A DNA stretch of 64,000 nucleotides, taken from the NCBI GenBank assembly GCA_034669965.1, contig JAXMOK010000008.1, forward strand, positions 62,001 through 126,000, given 5' to 3'. Positions 1-9,482 of this stretch are shown in pieces (positions within the stretch are counted from its first letter, which is position 1; every line of letters starts with the position of its first letter). This DNA is from HXMU1420-13 sp034669965 (GTDB lineage Bacteria > Bacteroidota > Rhodothermia > Balneolales > Balneolaceae). The position numbers and the translations under genes were made by a program. Under the pieces are notes generated by a model. It saw nothing but the letters and a program-made list of their open reading frames with translations, was not told the origin of the DNA and searched no databases.

Positions 1-2207
1 CCATCGTTCGTATGGTGCAGGATTTCTCCCTCCGATATCCATTAGTGGATGGACAGGGTAACTTTGGTTCGGTGGATGGTGACTCTGCTGCAGCTATGCG
101 TTACACGGAAGTGCGCATGGATCGAATTGCGGAAGAGTTGTTGACCGACATCAACAAAGAAACCGTTGATTACCAGCCAAACTTTGATGACACCTTGCAA
201 GAGCCGGTGGTTCTTCCGGGCGCGCTACCAAACCTTTTGGTGAATGGAGCTTCCGGTATTGCCGTAGGTATGGCCACCAACATGGCGCCGCACAACCTTA
301 CCGAAGTGGTGAATGGTATTGTTGCGTATGTGAATGATCCAGAGATCGAAACGAAAGCATTGATGGAGCACATTACCGCTCCGGATTTCCCAACGGGTGG
401 AATTATTTACGGCTATGAAGGCGTAAAAGAAGCCTACGAAACCGGCCGCGGTAAAGTAACGTTGAGAGCACGAGCCAATACCGAAGAATTACGTGGTGGC
501 CGCGAGCAGATTGTTGTTACTGAAATTCCTTATCAGGTGAACAAATCTACCTTGGTGCAGAAAATTGCAGAGCTTGTTCGTGATGAAAAGATCACTGAGA
601 TCTCTGAAGTTCGTGATGAATCGGATCGTGAAGGTATGCGCCTCGTGATTATCCTAAAGCGTTCTGCCAATGCCGGCGTAGTGCTAAATCAGCTATACAA
701 GTACACGCAGATGCAAACCACTTTCGGTATCATCAATTTGGCTCTGGTTCAAGGCCGACCAAAAGTGATGCAACTGAAAGAGTTGATCCACCATTATGTG
801 GAGCATCGCATCGAGATTATTATTCGTCGTACCATTTACGACTTAGAAGCGGCTGAATCTCGCGCACACATCTTAGAGGGATTAAAAATTGCCCTCGACA
901 ATCTGGACGAAGTGATTAAAACTATCCGTGCGGCTAAAAACCCACAGATTGCTAATGTGGAGCTTCGTAAGAAATTCGCATTAACCGACATTCAGGCCAA
1001 AGCGATTCTGGAGATGCGTCTTCAAAAACTTACTGGACTTGAGCGGGATAAAATCGACACCGAGTACCGCGAAATCGTGGATAAAATTGAAGAATTCCGT
1101 GTGATTCTCTCTGATCGAGCACGCCAAACTGTGATTGTGATTGAAGAGCTTGAAGACTTGAAAGCACGTTATGGTGATGAGCGCCGTACGCAAATCGTGT
1201 ATTCTGCCGAAGACTTCAACGTAGAAGACATGATTGCCGATGAAGATGTGGTGGTTACCATTTCGAACAAAGGCTTCATCAAACGAATGCCTGTGAGTGG
1301 TTATCGCCGACAACGCCGTGGCGGAAAAGGAATGAAAGGCACCACAACGCGTGATGAGGAATATGTAGAACATTTATTTGTGGCCACCAACCACAACTAC
1401 ATCCTGTTCTTTACCGAGAAAGGAAAGTGCTATTGGTTGAAAGTGTATGAAATTCCGGAAGGTGGACGATTAGCGCGTGGACGTGCAATTGTGAACCTGA
1501 TCGAAATCGACAAAGAGGATACGATTAAAGCTTTCGTTCCGGTTAAAACACTCGACGACGAAGAGTACGTTAAAGGTCACTCTATTGTGATGAGCACAAA
1601 AGAAGGGCAAATCAAAAAGACTTCTTTGGAAGCTTACAGCCGACCTCGTCGTGACGGTATTATTGCCATCAATATTAAAGATGATGATAGTTTGCTTGGT
1701 GCGGCGCTTACCGATGGTGATTCAAACATCATTCTTGCCAACCGAAACGGACGTGCCATTCGATTCCATGAAAGCGATGTTCGCGAAATGGGGCGTAACA
1801 CTTCGGGTGTGCGTGGCATGAACCTGGATAAAGGCGATGAAATCGTTGATATGGTGGTGATTAAGAATTCACACGAAGCAACGGTGCTAGCCATCTCAGA
1901 AAACGGCTACGGAAAACGTTCGTTGGTGGATGATTACCGTGAGCAAAGCCGGGGTGGTAAAGGGGTAATCACACTAAAAGTAACCCCAAAAACCGGCGAC
2001 TTAATTGCCTTGAAGGAAGTAACCGATCAAGATGATTTGATGATTATTACCGAACGCGGTAAAGTGATTAGAATGAGCTGCTCGGGCATTCGTACTATGG
2101 GCCGAAATACGCAAGGTGTTCGCATTATGCGTCTGGATAGCGACGGTGCTATTGCCGCGGTAACCCGTGTAGTTAATGAAGACGAAGATGAGGCAGAGGA
2201 AGTCTAA
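1..2207 (+). CDS. gyrA: DNA gyrase subunit A (5' end outside window)
   Basis: GyrA is the breakage-reunion subunit of DNA gyrase, which introduces negative supercoils with GyrB. The frame is open to the left edge (it begins at base 3), so the N-terminus and the quinolone-resistance region are missing. The active-site tyrosine is visible in AAMRYTEVRM (codon 102-104). The winged-helix/tower domain and coiled coil follow, then the six-bladed C-terminal DNA-wrapping domain. That domain carries the GyrA box QRRGGKG at 1311-1331, which marks gyrase rather than topoisomerase IV ParC. The protein ends in a short acidic tail, NEDEDEAEEV, as in many GyrA proteins, where the tail tunes wrapping. A clear hairpin terminator follows. 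Confidence 0.97.
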   Translation, partial: IVRMVQDFSLRYPLVDGQGNFGSVDGDSAAAMRYTEVRMDRIAEELLTDINKETVDYQPNFDDTLQEPVVLPGALPNLLVNGASGIAVGMATNMAPHNLTEVVNGIVAYVNDPEIETKALMEHITAPDFPTGGIIYGYEGVKEAYETGRGKVTLRARANTEELRGGREQIVVTEIPYQVNKSTLVQKIAELVRDEKITEISEVRDESDREGMRLVIILKRSANAGVVLNQLYKYTQMQTTFGIINLALVQGRPKVMQLKELIHHYVEHRIEIIIRRTIYDLEAAESRAHILEGLKIALDNLDEVIKTIRAAKNPQIANVELRKKFALTDIQAKAILEMRLQKLTGLERDKIDTEYREIVDKIEEFRVILSDRARQTVIVIEELEDLKARYGDERRTQIVYSAEDFNVEDMIADEDVVVTISNKGFIKRMPVSGYRRQRRGGKGMKGTTTRDEEYVEHLFVATNHNYILFFTEKGKCYWLKVYEIPEGGRLARGRAIVNLIEIDKEDTIKAFVPVKTLDDEEYVKGHSIVMSTKEGQIKKTSLEAYSRPRRDGIIAINIKDDDSLLGAALTDGDSNIILANRNGRAIRFHESDVREMGRNTSGVRGMNLDKGDEIVDMVVIKNSHEATVLAISENGYGKRSLVDDYREQSRGGKGVITLKVTPKTGDLIALKEVTDQDDLMIITERGKVIRMSCSGIRTMGRNTQGVRIMRLDSDGAIAAVTRVVNEDEDEAEEV

Positions 2208-2233
2208 CACCTGATTCTTTCTAAACGGAAATT

Positions 2234-2270
2234 AAACCCCGGTCATTAAGTTGGTCGGGGTTTCTTTGTT
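2234..2270 (+). terminator. Intrinsic terminator of gyrA
   Basis: The arms AAACCCCG (2234-2241) and CGGGGTTT (2256-2263) pair perfectly. They are followed by a T-rich stretch (CTTTGTT), 27 bases after the gyrA stop codon. Confidence 0.8.
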
Positions 2271-2440
2271 GAACTATTGGCTCATTCTATTAAAAGTGCC
2301 CCTGAAGTAGACAGTAGATAACTTTGATAATTTTAACGTCTTCCTGAGCTTTTAAGCAATGGGTCATCGAAATATCATTTACAATATCTATTCTACATAA
2401 TGCTGATTCTTCAGCAGTAGCTTCAGAATGACTTTTTAAA

Positions 2441-3592
2441 TCACAGCAACCCAAATAAGTAAATCGTTAGCATTCCCCAGCTGGTTCCGGTTACCATACT
2501 CAAGATGGCCAACACGATGGCGTGTGGCATTAGTTCTTTTTTATAGGCAGAGGTAACTGCCGGCGCTGTGGAAATCCCGCCTAAATTTGCCATACTACCA
2601 ATGGCCACCCACGCAATGTTTGTTTTTAAAAGTCGAGCAGTTGCAAGCATCGTTACAAAATGTAGAATCAACCAGATGAGCACCAGAATTATCAGATTAA
2701 ACGGCAAACTTAGGTTGCTGAAATTCAACTTTAAACCCAATATGGCCATGATCAAAACGATGCTAATTCCGGCTACTTTAAGAACTAGTGCATGATTCCA
2801 GATTGGAATAATATTTCCCAAAAGTAATCCTACGATCGAAAGCACCACAATACTCATAAGAAAACTCATCGGGATAAAGTAGGTCCCGATCATTATTGCC
2901 AGAATTACACCAAGTGTTATGGCGTTTATCTTCCATAAAGAGATTTCTTTGTTAGCTGTTGGTGGTTCAACTATCGGGAATTCCGGGTCGATACCCCAAC
3001 GTTCATTCAAGCGATTACTTTGCTTGATAAACTGGAACATTAAGATCGTCCAGATATTCACCAATATATTATCCAACACCAAAATGGAAAGGAATAAAGC
3101 CTCGGGTGTTTCGGCAAGCTCTTTAAGAATGAGCTGACTGGTACTCCCTCCAATCCATCCACCAACAATCGGAGCGAGTCCCTTCCAGTATTCCTGACCT
3201 ATAAAAAGCTCGGTGTTTTCGGGATTAAGCCACCCGAAAATGATTACTAATAAAACAGGAAGCGTAGCAATTACCAACGAACCGGACACAAATACGATAA
3301 TTGGTTTTACGCCAACAATCTTCAGCTGTTTAAATGAAAGGGCGCTCATTACCGTTAAAATGGTAAAAGGGATAATCCATGACCGACTTAAATCGTGTAA
3401 ATACACGGTGGATAAATCGTAATTAAACAAGTGGGTAAAGCCTGCCGGAATTACATATGCAAATAATATGGCCGGGAACCAATCCAGAATAATTTTTACC
3501 GCTTTATGTTCCACTTTGTTGATAGATTGAACAAAGCCAACAGTTAAAATCACAACAACAAAACCTATTAATTCTGTTGATAAGCTATTCAT
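2441..3592 (-). CDS. DUF819 family integral membrane protein
   Basis: This 383-residue, very hydrophobic protein has about ten predicted membrane segments spread over its whole length and no signal peptide. The C-terminal stretch with GSMANLGGISTAPAVTSAY matches the glycine-rich conserved region of the DUF819 (YjcL-like) family as I recall it. These proteins resemble secondary transporters, but no substrate is established. The gene starts inside the last codons of the upstream M20 peptidase gene (8-base overlap), so the two are co-transcribed and probably translationally coupled. This pairing suggests uptake or export of a product of the peptidase, which is inference only. Confidence 0.75.
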   Translation of the reverse strand: MNSLSTELIGFVVVILTVGFVQSINKVEHKAVKIILDWFPAILFAYVIPAGFTHLFNYDLSTVYLHDLSRSWIIPFTILTVMSALSFKQLKIVGVKPIIVFVSGSLVIATLPVLLVIIFGWLNPENTELFIGQEYWKGLAPIVGGWIGGSTSQLILKELAETPEALFLSILVLDNILVNIWTILMFQFIKQSNRLNERWGIDPEFPIVEPPTANKEISLWKINAITLGVILAIMIGTYFIPMSFLMSIVVLSIVGLLLGNIIPIWNHALVLKVAGISIVLIMAILGLKLNFSNLSLPFNLIILVLIWLILHFVTMLATARLLKTNIAWVAIGSMANLGGISTAPAVTSAYKKELMPHAIVLAILSMVTGTSWGMLTIYLFGLL

Positions 3593-5102
3593 ACGCGGTA
3601 GTTAGAATGCCTAAACACATCATCAATCCTTCTTTGAAATTTCCTAGTCGGAGGTTCTCGTTCGGTGCATGAATGCTATTATCGGGATTGGGAATTCTAA
3701 CGGATATAGCCGGAATGCCCAGTGTTGAAATAAATGGAGCAATGGGTTGTGAGCCACCGGTATTTTGCATCCGATAGTAGTTTCCTTCACCAAATACATG
3801 CTTCATAGAATTACCAAGCCAATCCCCCAGTGGTGAATCTAAGGGCGTTTTAAAGGGTAACGAACCGATCCTATATTCCACCTTGATAATCTTATCGTGG
3901 GTTCGTCTTTCATGGTCTGTCGGTTCTCGATCGAGCACCTTATATCCTAAACTCTCGATATGCCCTATCACCTTTTGAACTTGTTGTTCTCCCGGAGTTT
4001 CCGGAACCAATCTCATATCAATTTCTGCAATCGCTTCGGCAGGGATTATGGTTCGAACCTCTTCGCCCGTCCATGCAGCGCGCAGTCCTCGAACATTTAA
4101 AGAGGGATATTGTAATGCTTCCTGATAAGTGTCTCCTACCTGTTCTGCCTTTGATATTCCCAAAGTTGAAAGTAATTCATCTCGATCTTCCGGAACTCTA
4201 TTTATCAGATCTTTATAGGCATCGCTTAGCTCAATGCTGTCGTAAAACCCGGGAATAAGCACTTTCCCATTCTCGTCTTTCATTGATGCCAATATCCTTG
4301 ATAAACCAAAAACAGGATTAGGTGCAAAATTCCCATACTGACCGGAGTGCAGATTGTTTTTCGGCCCGAACACAGTCAACTTCATCGTAGCAATTCCCCT
4401 TGCACCAAAAGTTAAGGTTGGGAGATTTCCCGGGGGTCTGGTGCCATCCATAATGAGTAATGCATCTGCATCAAATATTTGCGGATTCCTTTCAACTAAT
4501 TCTGGTAGCGTGGGTGAGCCTAATTCCTCCTGAAAGTCCATTATTACTTTGATGTTGAACGCCGGCTCTAAACCTTGTTCTTGTAATATTTGTAGTGATT
4601 GAATGAATGCAATTGCCGGTCCTTTAGAATCTGATGCTGACCTGGCGAATATTTTCCAATCAGGGTTGTACCCGTTGTTTAAACTTTCCCAATCAATTTC
4701 AGTGCACTCATCAATAATGCATTCTTTCAAAACGGGAATAAACGGACTTTCCTGAATCCATTGAGTTGAGTCTACGGGCTGTCCATCAATTTGTAAATAG
4801 AATAGAATGGTCGGCTTATCGGGATTGATAATTTTTTCTGCAAATAGGTGATCCACACCGAAAGAATTCATTGTGTTTAGTTCATACTCCAATTCTTTAA
4901 ACACACTATGTAACCATTTAAGGTTATTCTCAATATCAGCCGGATTCCCACCATAATTTGGAATATGCAGGAATTCGATTAACTGATTCATGCCCTCCAG
5001 AAAGTATTGATTCGATAACTCTTCAATGGAGTTGGCGGTAAGAGATTGACCGCGCACCATCGTAAATGGTAACAAGAAAAAAGCGATCAGTAGAAATCGC
5101 AT
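3585..5102 (-). CDS. Secreted M20 family metallopeptidase with an altered metal ligand
   Basis: This 505-residue protein has an N-terminal signal peptide (hydrophobic core, likely cut after VRGQ). M20 enzymes are dizinc exopeptidases or amidohydrolases. Landmarks: the DSKGP motif that supplies the bridging Asp, the Glu-Glu pair in MDFQEELGSP (catalytic base plus ligand), a lid dimerisation domain in the middle, and the last ligand His in NSIHAPNE. The first ligand motif, normally a His two residues before the Asp (GHxD), reads YLQIDGQPVD, so His is Gln at residue 104 (codon CAA, 4791-4793). All the other motifs are intact. The gene is the first of a two-gene unit with the DUF819 protein. It could be an active enzyme with altered metal binding or an inactive homologue. 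Confidence 0.88.
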   Translation of the reverse strand: MRFLLIAFFLLPFTMVRGQSLTANSIEELSNQYFLEGMNQLIEFLHIPNYGGNPADIENNLKWLHSVFKELEYELNTMNSFGVDHLFAEKIINPDKPTILFYLQIDGQPVDSTQWIQESPFIPVLKECIIDECTEIDWESLNNGYNPDWKIFARSASDSKGPAIAFIQSLQILQEQGLEPAFNIKVIMDFQEELGSPTLPELVERNPQIFDADALLIMDGTRPPGNLPTLTFGARGIATMKLTVFGPKNNLHSGQYGNFAPNPVFGLSRILASMKDENGKVLIPGFYDSIELSDAYKDLINRVPEDRDELLSTLGISKAEQVGDTYQEALQYPSLNVRGLRAAWTGEEVRTIIPAEAIAEIDMRLVPETPGEQQVQKVIGHIESLGYKVLDREPTDHERRTHDKIIKVEYRIGSLPFKTPLDSPLGDWLGNSMKHVFGEGNYYRMQNTGGSQPIAPFISTLGIPAISVRIPNPDNSIHAPNENLRLGNFKEGLMMCLGILTTAYE

Positions 5103-5329
5103 ACTAGTATTTGTTTATTTGAACCGAGAACGTACTTATAAAAAATCAGAAGCGATATAGTTTCTATACTGGATCACAAAAAAAATTATCTGCATGATAC
5201 TTCCTCATTTGATGATTTCTTATAGTTCCCTTAAAAAAAATGCTATGTGCGTTATAATGTAACCTCTCATAATCTTTTGTATTTCATTCCGGTATTTATT
5301 TTAATTCGGAATCATTAATCCCATTCCAC

Positions 5330-5698
5330 ATGCCAACTACTACTCCTGAACATGATGCCCGAATTGCCGCTTTAACTTTTGCCGGGGTGTATCCGCATTA
5401 TGTTACCAAAATTGAAAGTAAAGGCCGAACCAAGGCAGAATTACATCAAGTTATCGAATGGCTAACCGGTTTTGATGAAACCAAATTACAGGAGCTCATC
5501 GAGCAAAAAGCGACCTTTGAAGAATTCTTCGATCAAGCAAAACTGAACCCGAATGCTGATCAGATTAAAGGCGTGATTTGTGGGTATAGAATCGAAGACA
5601 TCGAGACGCCACTAACACGACAAGCCCGCTATTTGGATAAAGTGGTTGATGAACTTGCCAAGGGGAAAAAGATCGAGAAGATTATGCGAGAATCTTGA
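5330..5698 (+). CDS. DUF2200 family protein
   Basis: This is a 122-residue soluble, mostly helical protein without signal peptide. The opening HDARIAALTFAGVYPHYVTK, the central WLTGFD and the later IKGVICGYRIEDIETPLTRQ are characteristic of DUF2200, a small conserved cytoplasmic family of unknown function. It stands alone, with about 230 bases of non-coding DNA upstream (room for its promoter) and 84 bases before the next gene. No function can be assigned. Confidence 0.85.
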   Translation: MPTTTPEHDARIAALTFAGVYPHYVTKIESKGRTKAELHQVIEWLTGFDETKLQELIEQKATFEEFFDQAKLNPNADQIKGVICGYRIEDIETPLTRQARYLDKVVDELAKGKKIEKIMRES

Positions 5699-5782
5699 GT
5701 TACGGGTTTTGATTTTAGTTATTCAAAATTCACTCTATTTTATATTTTATCGATAACCCTATCTGGATTGAAGTTTCTCTAA

Positions 5783-6880
5783 ATGAGTAATAAAAGCATG
5801 TTTCATCTCACTATCGTAATGTTGATCGGCACCTTAAGCTGTGCTGAGGACCAAAGTCCTGTAACCACCGACATTTCGGTAAACGCTACTCAGGATTTAA
5901 TTACATGGTCGGATACTGATGATTTAAATCAAAAAATTGAAGGGGCTTTATTTTTTGATTACGGTCAGGCCTTGGAAAGTGAGGTTAATAAAACCATAGG
6001 ATTTAATACTGATACAACACTTTTAATTGCACGAATTTTTGTTAAATCAGAATACGATGAAAACTATTTCGATCCGAATATTTCTAACAATACCCTAACT
6101 GTTCCACTCCGAAAAATTACTTCCACCGGTGCAGTAGTTCTTAGTGCTGGTGGACCCGGAGATACGTATGAATTAATCACCTCCATTTTAGCACCTGGTG
6201 CAAACCCGGTTGAAGCACCTGATTGTAACCATGCTGAATTTGGCCGACATATTGATGAAGTATTTGATAACGAATTGGGAGCCAATGTATTTCGATTTCA
6301 CATCCACGTAGAGCCGGATAATGATAGGTGCATTAACTTTGATCGTCAGCGAAATGAAATAAAATCCTACAATCAATCTCCGAATAACTTACTGGGTGTT
6401 GAGGGCGAAACGGTTATTTATTCATGGAAATTTAAACTGCCTGTTGGCTTTCAATCGTCACCAAATTTCACACATATTCATCAGCTAAAATCAGTGGGTG
6501 GCGAATTCGACAGCATGCCCATGTACACACTTACAACCCGTAAATCTAATCCTGATATTCTCCAGTTGCGCTACGCAGAAGTGGATAAGCAAATCACCTT
6601 GGCAGAAGTAAGCTTGGAGCCGTTTCTAGGAATTTGGGTTGAGGTAACTGAGAAGATCACCTATGGATATTCCGGAAGCTATGAGTTGGATATCAAGACA
6701 ATCAGTGATGATTTGCTTTTGTTTGAGTACTCCAACGAAAACATCATCAACTGGAGAGAAAACGGGGAGTTTGTGCGTCCGAAATGGGGTATTTATCGAA
6801 GTTTAATTAATGCTCAGGATCTACGCGATGAGACCATGCTCTTTGCCGATTTTTCTATTGAAGAGATTCTTGAAGGCTAA
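5783..6880 (+). CDS. Lipoprotein with a polysaccharide-lyase-like jelly-roll domain
   Basis: This 365-residue protein has a lipoprotein signal with lipobox LSC (Cys at residue 20), so it should be anchored in the outer or inner membrane. The C-terminal 200 residues have the look of a concanavalin-A-like beta sandwich. The stretches VIYSWKFKLP, THIHQLKSVGG and MYTLTTRK, and the ending RPKWGIYRS, resemble the heparin-lyase-like family (Pfam Polysacc_lyase), where a K-W-G-I-Y-R ending recurs. Catalytic residues cannot be assigned with confidence. It could instead be a binding lectin. The next gene in the same direction is a GH20 hexosaminidase, which fits a role in amino-sugar polysaccharide use. 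Confidence 0.6.
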   Translation: MSNKSMFHLTIVMLIGTLSCAEDQSPVTTDISVNATQDLITWSDTDDLNQKIEGALFFDYGQALESEVNKTIGFNTDTTLLIARIFVKSEYDENYFDPNISNNTLTVPLRKITSTGAVVLSAGGPGDTYELITSILAPGANPVEAPDCNHAEFGRHIDEVFDNELGANVFRFHIHVEPDNDRCINFDRQRNEIKSYNQSPNNLLGVEGETVIYSWKFKLPVGFQSSPNFTHIHQLKSVGGEFDSMPMYTLTTRKSNPDILQLRYAEVDKQITLAEVSLEPFLGIWVEVTEKITYGYSGSYELDIKTISDDLLLFEYSNENIINWRENGEFVRPKWGIYRSLINAQDLRDETMLFADFSIEEILEG

Positions 6881-6971
6881 GTTGATCTGACATTTCAATT
6901 ACAAATTGAACCACTCTTAATCGTTTTTCTGCATTATCTTAGCCAAAATTACCTAACCATTTTCAACCGTG

Positions 6972-8546
6972 ATGTTCCAATATCGAGTAATCCATCGCTT
7001 CTGTTTATTTTTAAGTGTAGTTCTAATCAATTCGTGTTCGTCGAGTAATGTTACTTCTGTTAAGAATATCGATTTAAACTCGTCGCCTCTTATCCCGAAG
7101 CCATTACAAGTAACATCAGCTTCCGGTGAATTTGAGCTGAACAAAAACCTGGTTATTCAATTGGATGATTCTCAATCAGAATTGCGTTCGATCGGCGAAT
7201 ATTTGGTAAACAAAATTAATGAAAGAACCGGCTTAGATCCTTCAATAAAAACGAATGAAATTGGTCCATCATCTATTTATTTCATCTTAAAAATCCTCGA
7301 CTCAGATAACCCCGAAGCCTACGAATTAGACATCACACAAAACGCGGTTTATTTATCGGCCAACACGGTTGAAGGCGCATTTCGCGGAGCACAAACTATT
7401 CTTCAGCTAATTGATAATAATGAGGATGACCAATGGGTTATTCCCGCTGGACAGATAATTGATGAGCCACAATTTTCATATCGAGGCACCATGTTAGACG
7501 TTTCACGGCATTTCTTTGGTGTAGACTATTTGAAGAATTACATCGACATCTTGGCTTATTATAAAATTAATCACCTTCATCTGCATTTGTCGGATGATCA
7601 GGGCTGGAGAATCGAAATTAAATCGTGGCCTTTACTAACCGAAATTGGTGGTAGTACTGAAGTTGGTGGAGGTCCGGGTGGGTTTTATACCCAAGAGGAA
7701 TTCAAAGAAATTGTCAATTACGCGGCTGATCGATATATAACAATCGTCCCTGAAATTGACATGCCGGGGCATTCAAATGCCGCAACTGCTTCCTATCCCA
7801 TTTTAAACGGAAATGGAATTACACCAGAGCTTTATACCGGTAAAAAAGTTGGTTTTTCAACCTTCAATACTCGTAGCGATACCGTTTATCAATTTGTGGA
7901 TGATGTGATTCGTGAAATATCAGCGATTTCGCCGGGTCCGTATTTTCATATTGGTGGGGATGAAAGTCATGTTACCGAAGACGAGGATTATGTGTATTTC
8001 ATTAATCGCGTTGAGAAAATTGTTCAGAAATACGGTAAACAAATGATTGGCTGGACAGAAGTTGCTCAGGCTGAGTTAGATTCTACATCCATCGCTCAGT
8101 ATTGGGTTCATCCCGCAAAAGCCGAAATGGCGATGAACAAAAATATGAAGCTAATTCTTTCTCCTGCTGAGAAAACTTATCTCGACATGAAGTACGATAC
8201 GCTTTCTCCTTTTGGCTATAACTGGATCGGTTATATTTCGGTTAAGGATGCGTACACTTGGAATCCCGAAGATTATTTCCCAAGTGAATTTGTGATCGGA
8301 GTTGAGGCGCCATTGTGGTCTGAGAATTTTGGAACTGCAGATTCACTGGAATTCTTGGCTTTCCCAAGATTAATAGGTATTTCTGAATTAGGCTGGACAG
8401 AAAAGTCTCTACGCGAATGGGAAGAGTATCGGCGACGATTAGCACACCAGGCTTTTTATCTACGTAGAAACAACATCAATTTCTTTGCTTCACCTGATAT
8501 TGATTGGCCGGAATATACCCATGGATCTACACTTAATCCAAATTAA
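6972..8546 (+). CDS. GH20 beta-N-acetylhexosaminidase, lipoprotein
   Basis: This enzyme would release terminal beta-N-acetylglucosamine or galactosamine by substrate-assisted catalysis. The N-terminus is a lipoprotein signal (lipobox near SCSS). A GH20b-like alpha/beta domain follows, then the catalytic TIM barrel with SYRGTMLDVSRHF, HLHLSDDQGWR and the catalytic Asp-Glu pair in HIGGDESH (D330-E331). The late WTEKS region supplies the usual Trp. I take ATG at 6972 rather than the GTG one codon earlier. The glutaminase gene follows after a few bases, so the two are likely one transcript. Export plus the neighbours suggests chitin oligomer, glycan or peptidoglycan salvage. Confidence 0.93.
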   Translation: MFQYRVIHRFCLFLSVVLINSCSSSNVTSVKNIDLNSSPLIPKPLQVTSASGEFELNKNLVIQLDDSQSELRSIGEYLVNKINERTGLDPSIKTNEIGPSSIYFILKILDSDNPEAYELDITQNAVYLSANTVEGAFRGAQTILQLIDNNEDDQWVIPAGQIIDEPQFSYRGTMLDVSRHFFGVDYLKNYIDILAYYKINHLHLHLSDDQGWRIEIKSWPLLTEIGGSTEVGGGPGGFYTQEEFKEIVNYAADRYITIVPEIDMPGHSNAATASYPILNGNGITPELYTGKKVGFSTFNTRSDTVYQFVDDVIREISAISPGPYFHIGGDESHVTEDEDYVYFINRVEKIVQKYGKQMIGWTEVAQAELDSTSIAQYWVHPAKAEMAMNKNMKLILSPAEKTYLDMKYDTLSPFGYNWIGYISVKDAYTWNPEDYFPSEFVIGVEAPLWSENFGTADSLEFLAFPRLIGISELGWTEKSLREWEEYRRRLAHQAFYLRRNNINFFASPDIDWPEYTHGSTLNPN

Positions 8547-8555
8547 AACAACGTG

Positions 8556-9470
8556 ATGGATTACCTATCAATCATAGAGAAATCGTATCGATATACCGAT
8601 AACCTTAAGGATCGTGGGCAGCTGGCAACTTATATACCTGAGCTGGCTAATGTAGATCCAACTAAGTTTGGGGTACATTTGATTACGGTTGATGGTGATA
8701 AATATGGCTTAGGCGATCATCAAGTTAAGTTCTCGATTCAGAGTATTTCTAAAGTGCTATCACTTACGTTGGCCTATCGAATACTTGGGGAGAAAATCTG
8801 GAAACGCCTCGATGTTGAGCCTTCCGGCACCAAGTTCGATTCACTTATTCTTCTCGAGACTTTTCAGGGGATTCCACGTAATCCTTTTGTGAATTCTGGA
8901 GCGCTCGTAATTTGCGATATTCTTATTTCTCACTTAGATAATGCACACGATGAGTTTTTGGATTTCGTTCGTGATATCAGTGATATACCCGATTTAATTT
9001 ATTCCGATCACATTGCTGATTCTGAAAAATCGATGGGCTATAGAAACGTAGCAATGTGTAATTTTATCAAATCGTTTGGGAATATTGAAAACGAGCCGGA
9101 AGACGTGTTGGATTTCTATTTTGATGTGTGTTCACTTGAGATCAGTTGCGAGCAACTTGCTCGAGCATTCGGATTCTTCGCAAATGGTGGTTGTAAAATA
9201 TCCGATGGAAAACGTGTGATTCCCAAAAGCCAGACGAAGCGTATCAATGCGTTAATGCTTACCTGTGGATTCTATGATGAATCGGGCGAGTTCGCTTTTA
9301 AAGTGGGCTTACCGGGAAAGAGTGGTGTTGGCGGTGGGATCGTAGCAGTTTACCCAAATAATTATTCGGTGGCAGTATGGAGTCCGGGCCTGAACCCAAA
9401 AGGTAACTCGTATATGGGGATGAAATTTCTAGAAGAACTTACGACTCACTCAGAGCTTTCGATTTTTTGA
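8556..9470 (+). CDS. glsA: Glutaminase
   Basis: This enzyme hydrolyses glutamine to glutamate and ammonia and belongs to the serine-dependent beta-lactamase-like fold. The active-site S-x-x-K is in IQSISKV (S63, K66). It is followed by the family signature GIPRNPFVNSGALV, then YRNVAMCNFIKSFGN and the glycine-rich GLPGKSGVGGGIV near the C-terminus. The length of about 304 residues is standard for GlsA, and there is no signal peptide. ATG at 8556 is preferred to the preceding GTG. It sits directly behind the GH20 gene, so nitrogen release from amino compounds may be linked to amino-sugar use. It converges on the WYL regulator with only 12 bases between stop codons. Confidence 0.95.
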   Translation: MDYLSIIEKSYRYTDNLKDRGQLATYIPELANVDPTKFGVHLITVDGDKYGLGDHQVKFSIQSISKVLSLTLAYRILGEKIWKRLDVEPSGTKFDSLILLETFQGIPRNPFVNSGALVICDILISHLDNAHDEFLDFVRDISDIPDLIYSDHIADSEKSMGYRNVAMCNFIKSFGNIENEPEDVLDFYFDVCSLEISCEQLARAFGFFANGGCKISDGKRVIPKSQTKRINALMLTCGFYDESGEFAFKVGLPGKSGVGGGIVAVYPNNYSVAVWSPGLNPKGNSYMGMKFLEELTTHSELSIF

Positions 9471-9482
9471 AATTGAAGTGTG

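Noticed and set aside
981..1373. Antisense reading frame inside gyrA (130 codons)
   Set aside because: It is wholly opposite a well-conserved gyrA frame, lacks a ribosome site and shows no recognised domain, so it is a composition shadow.
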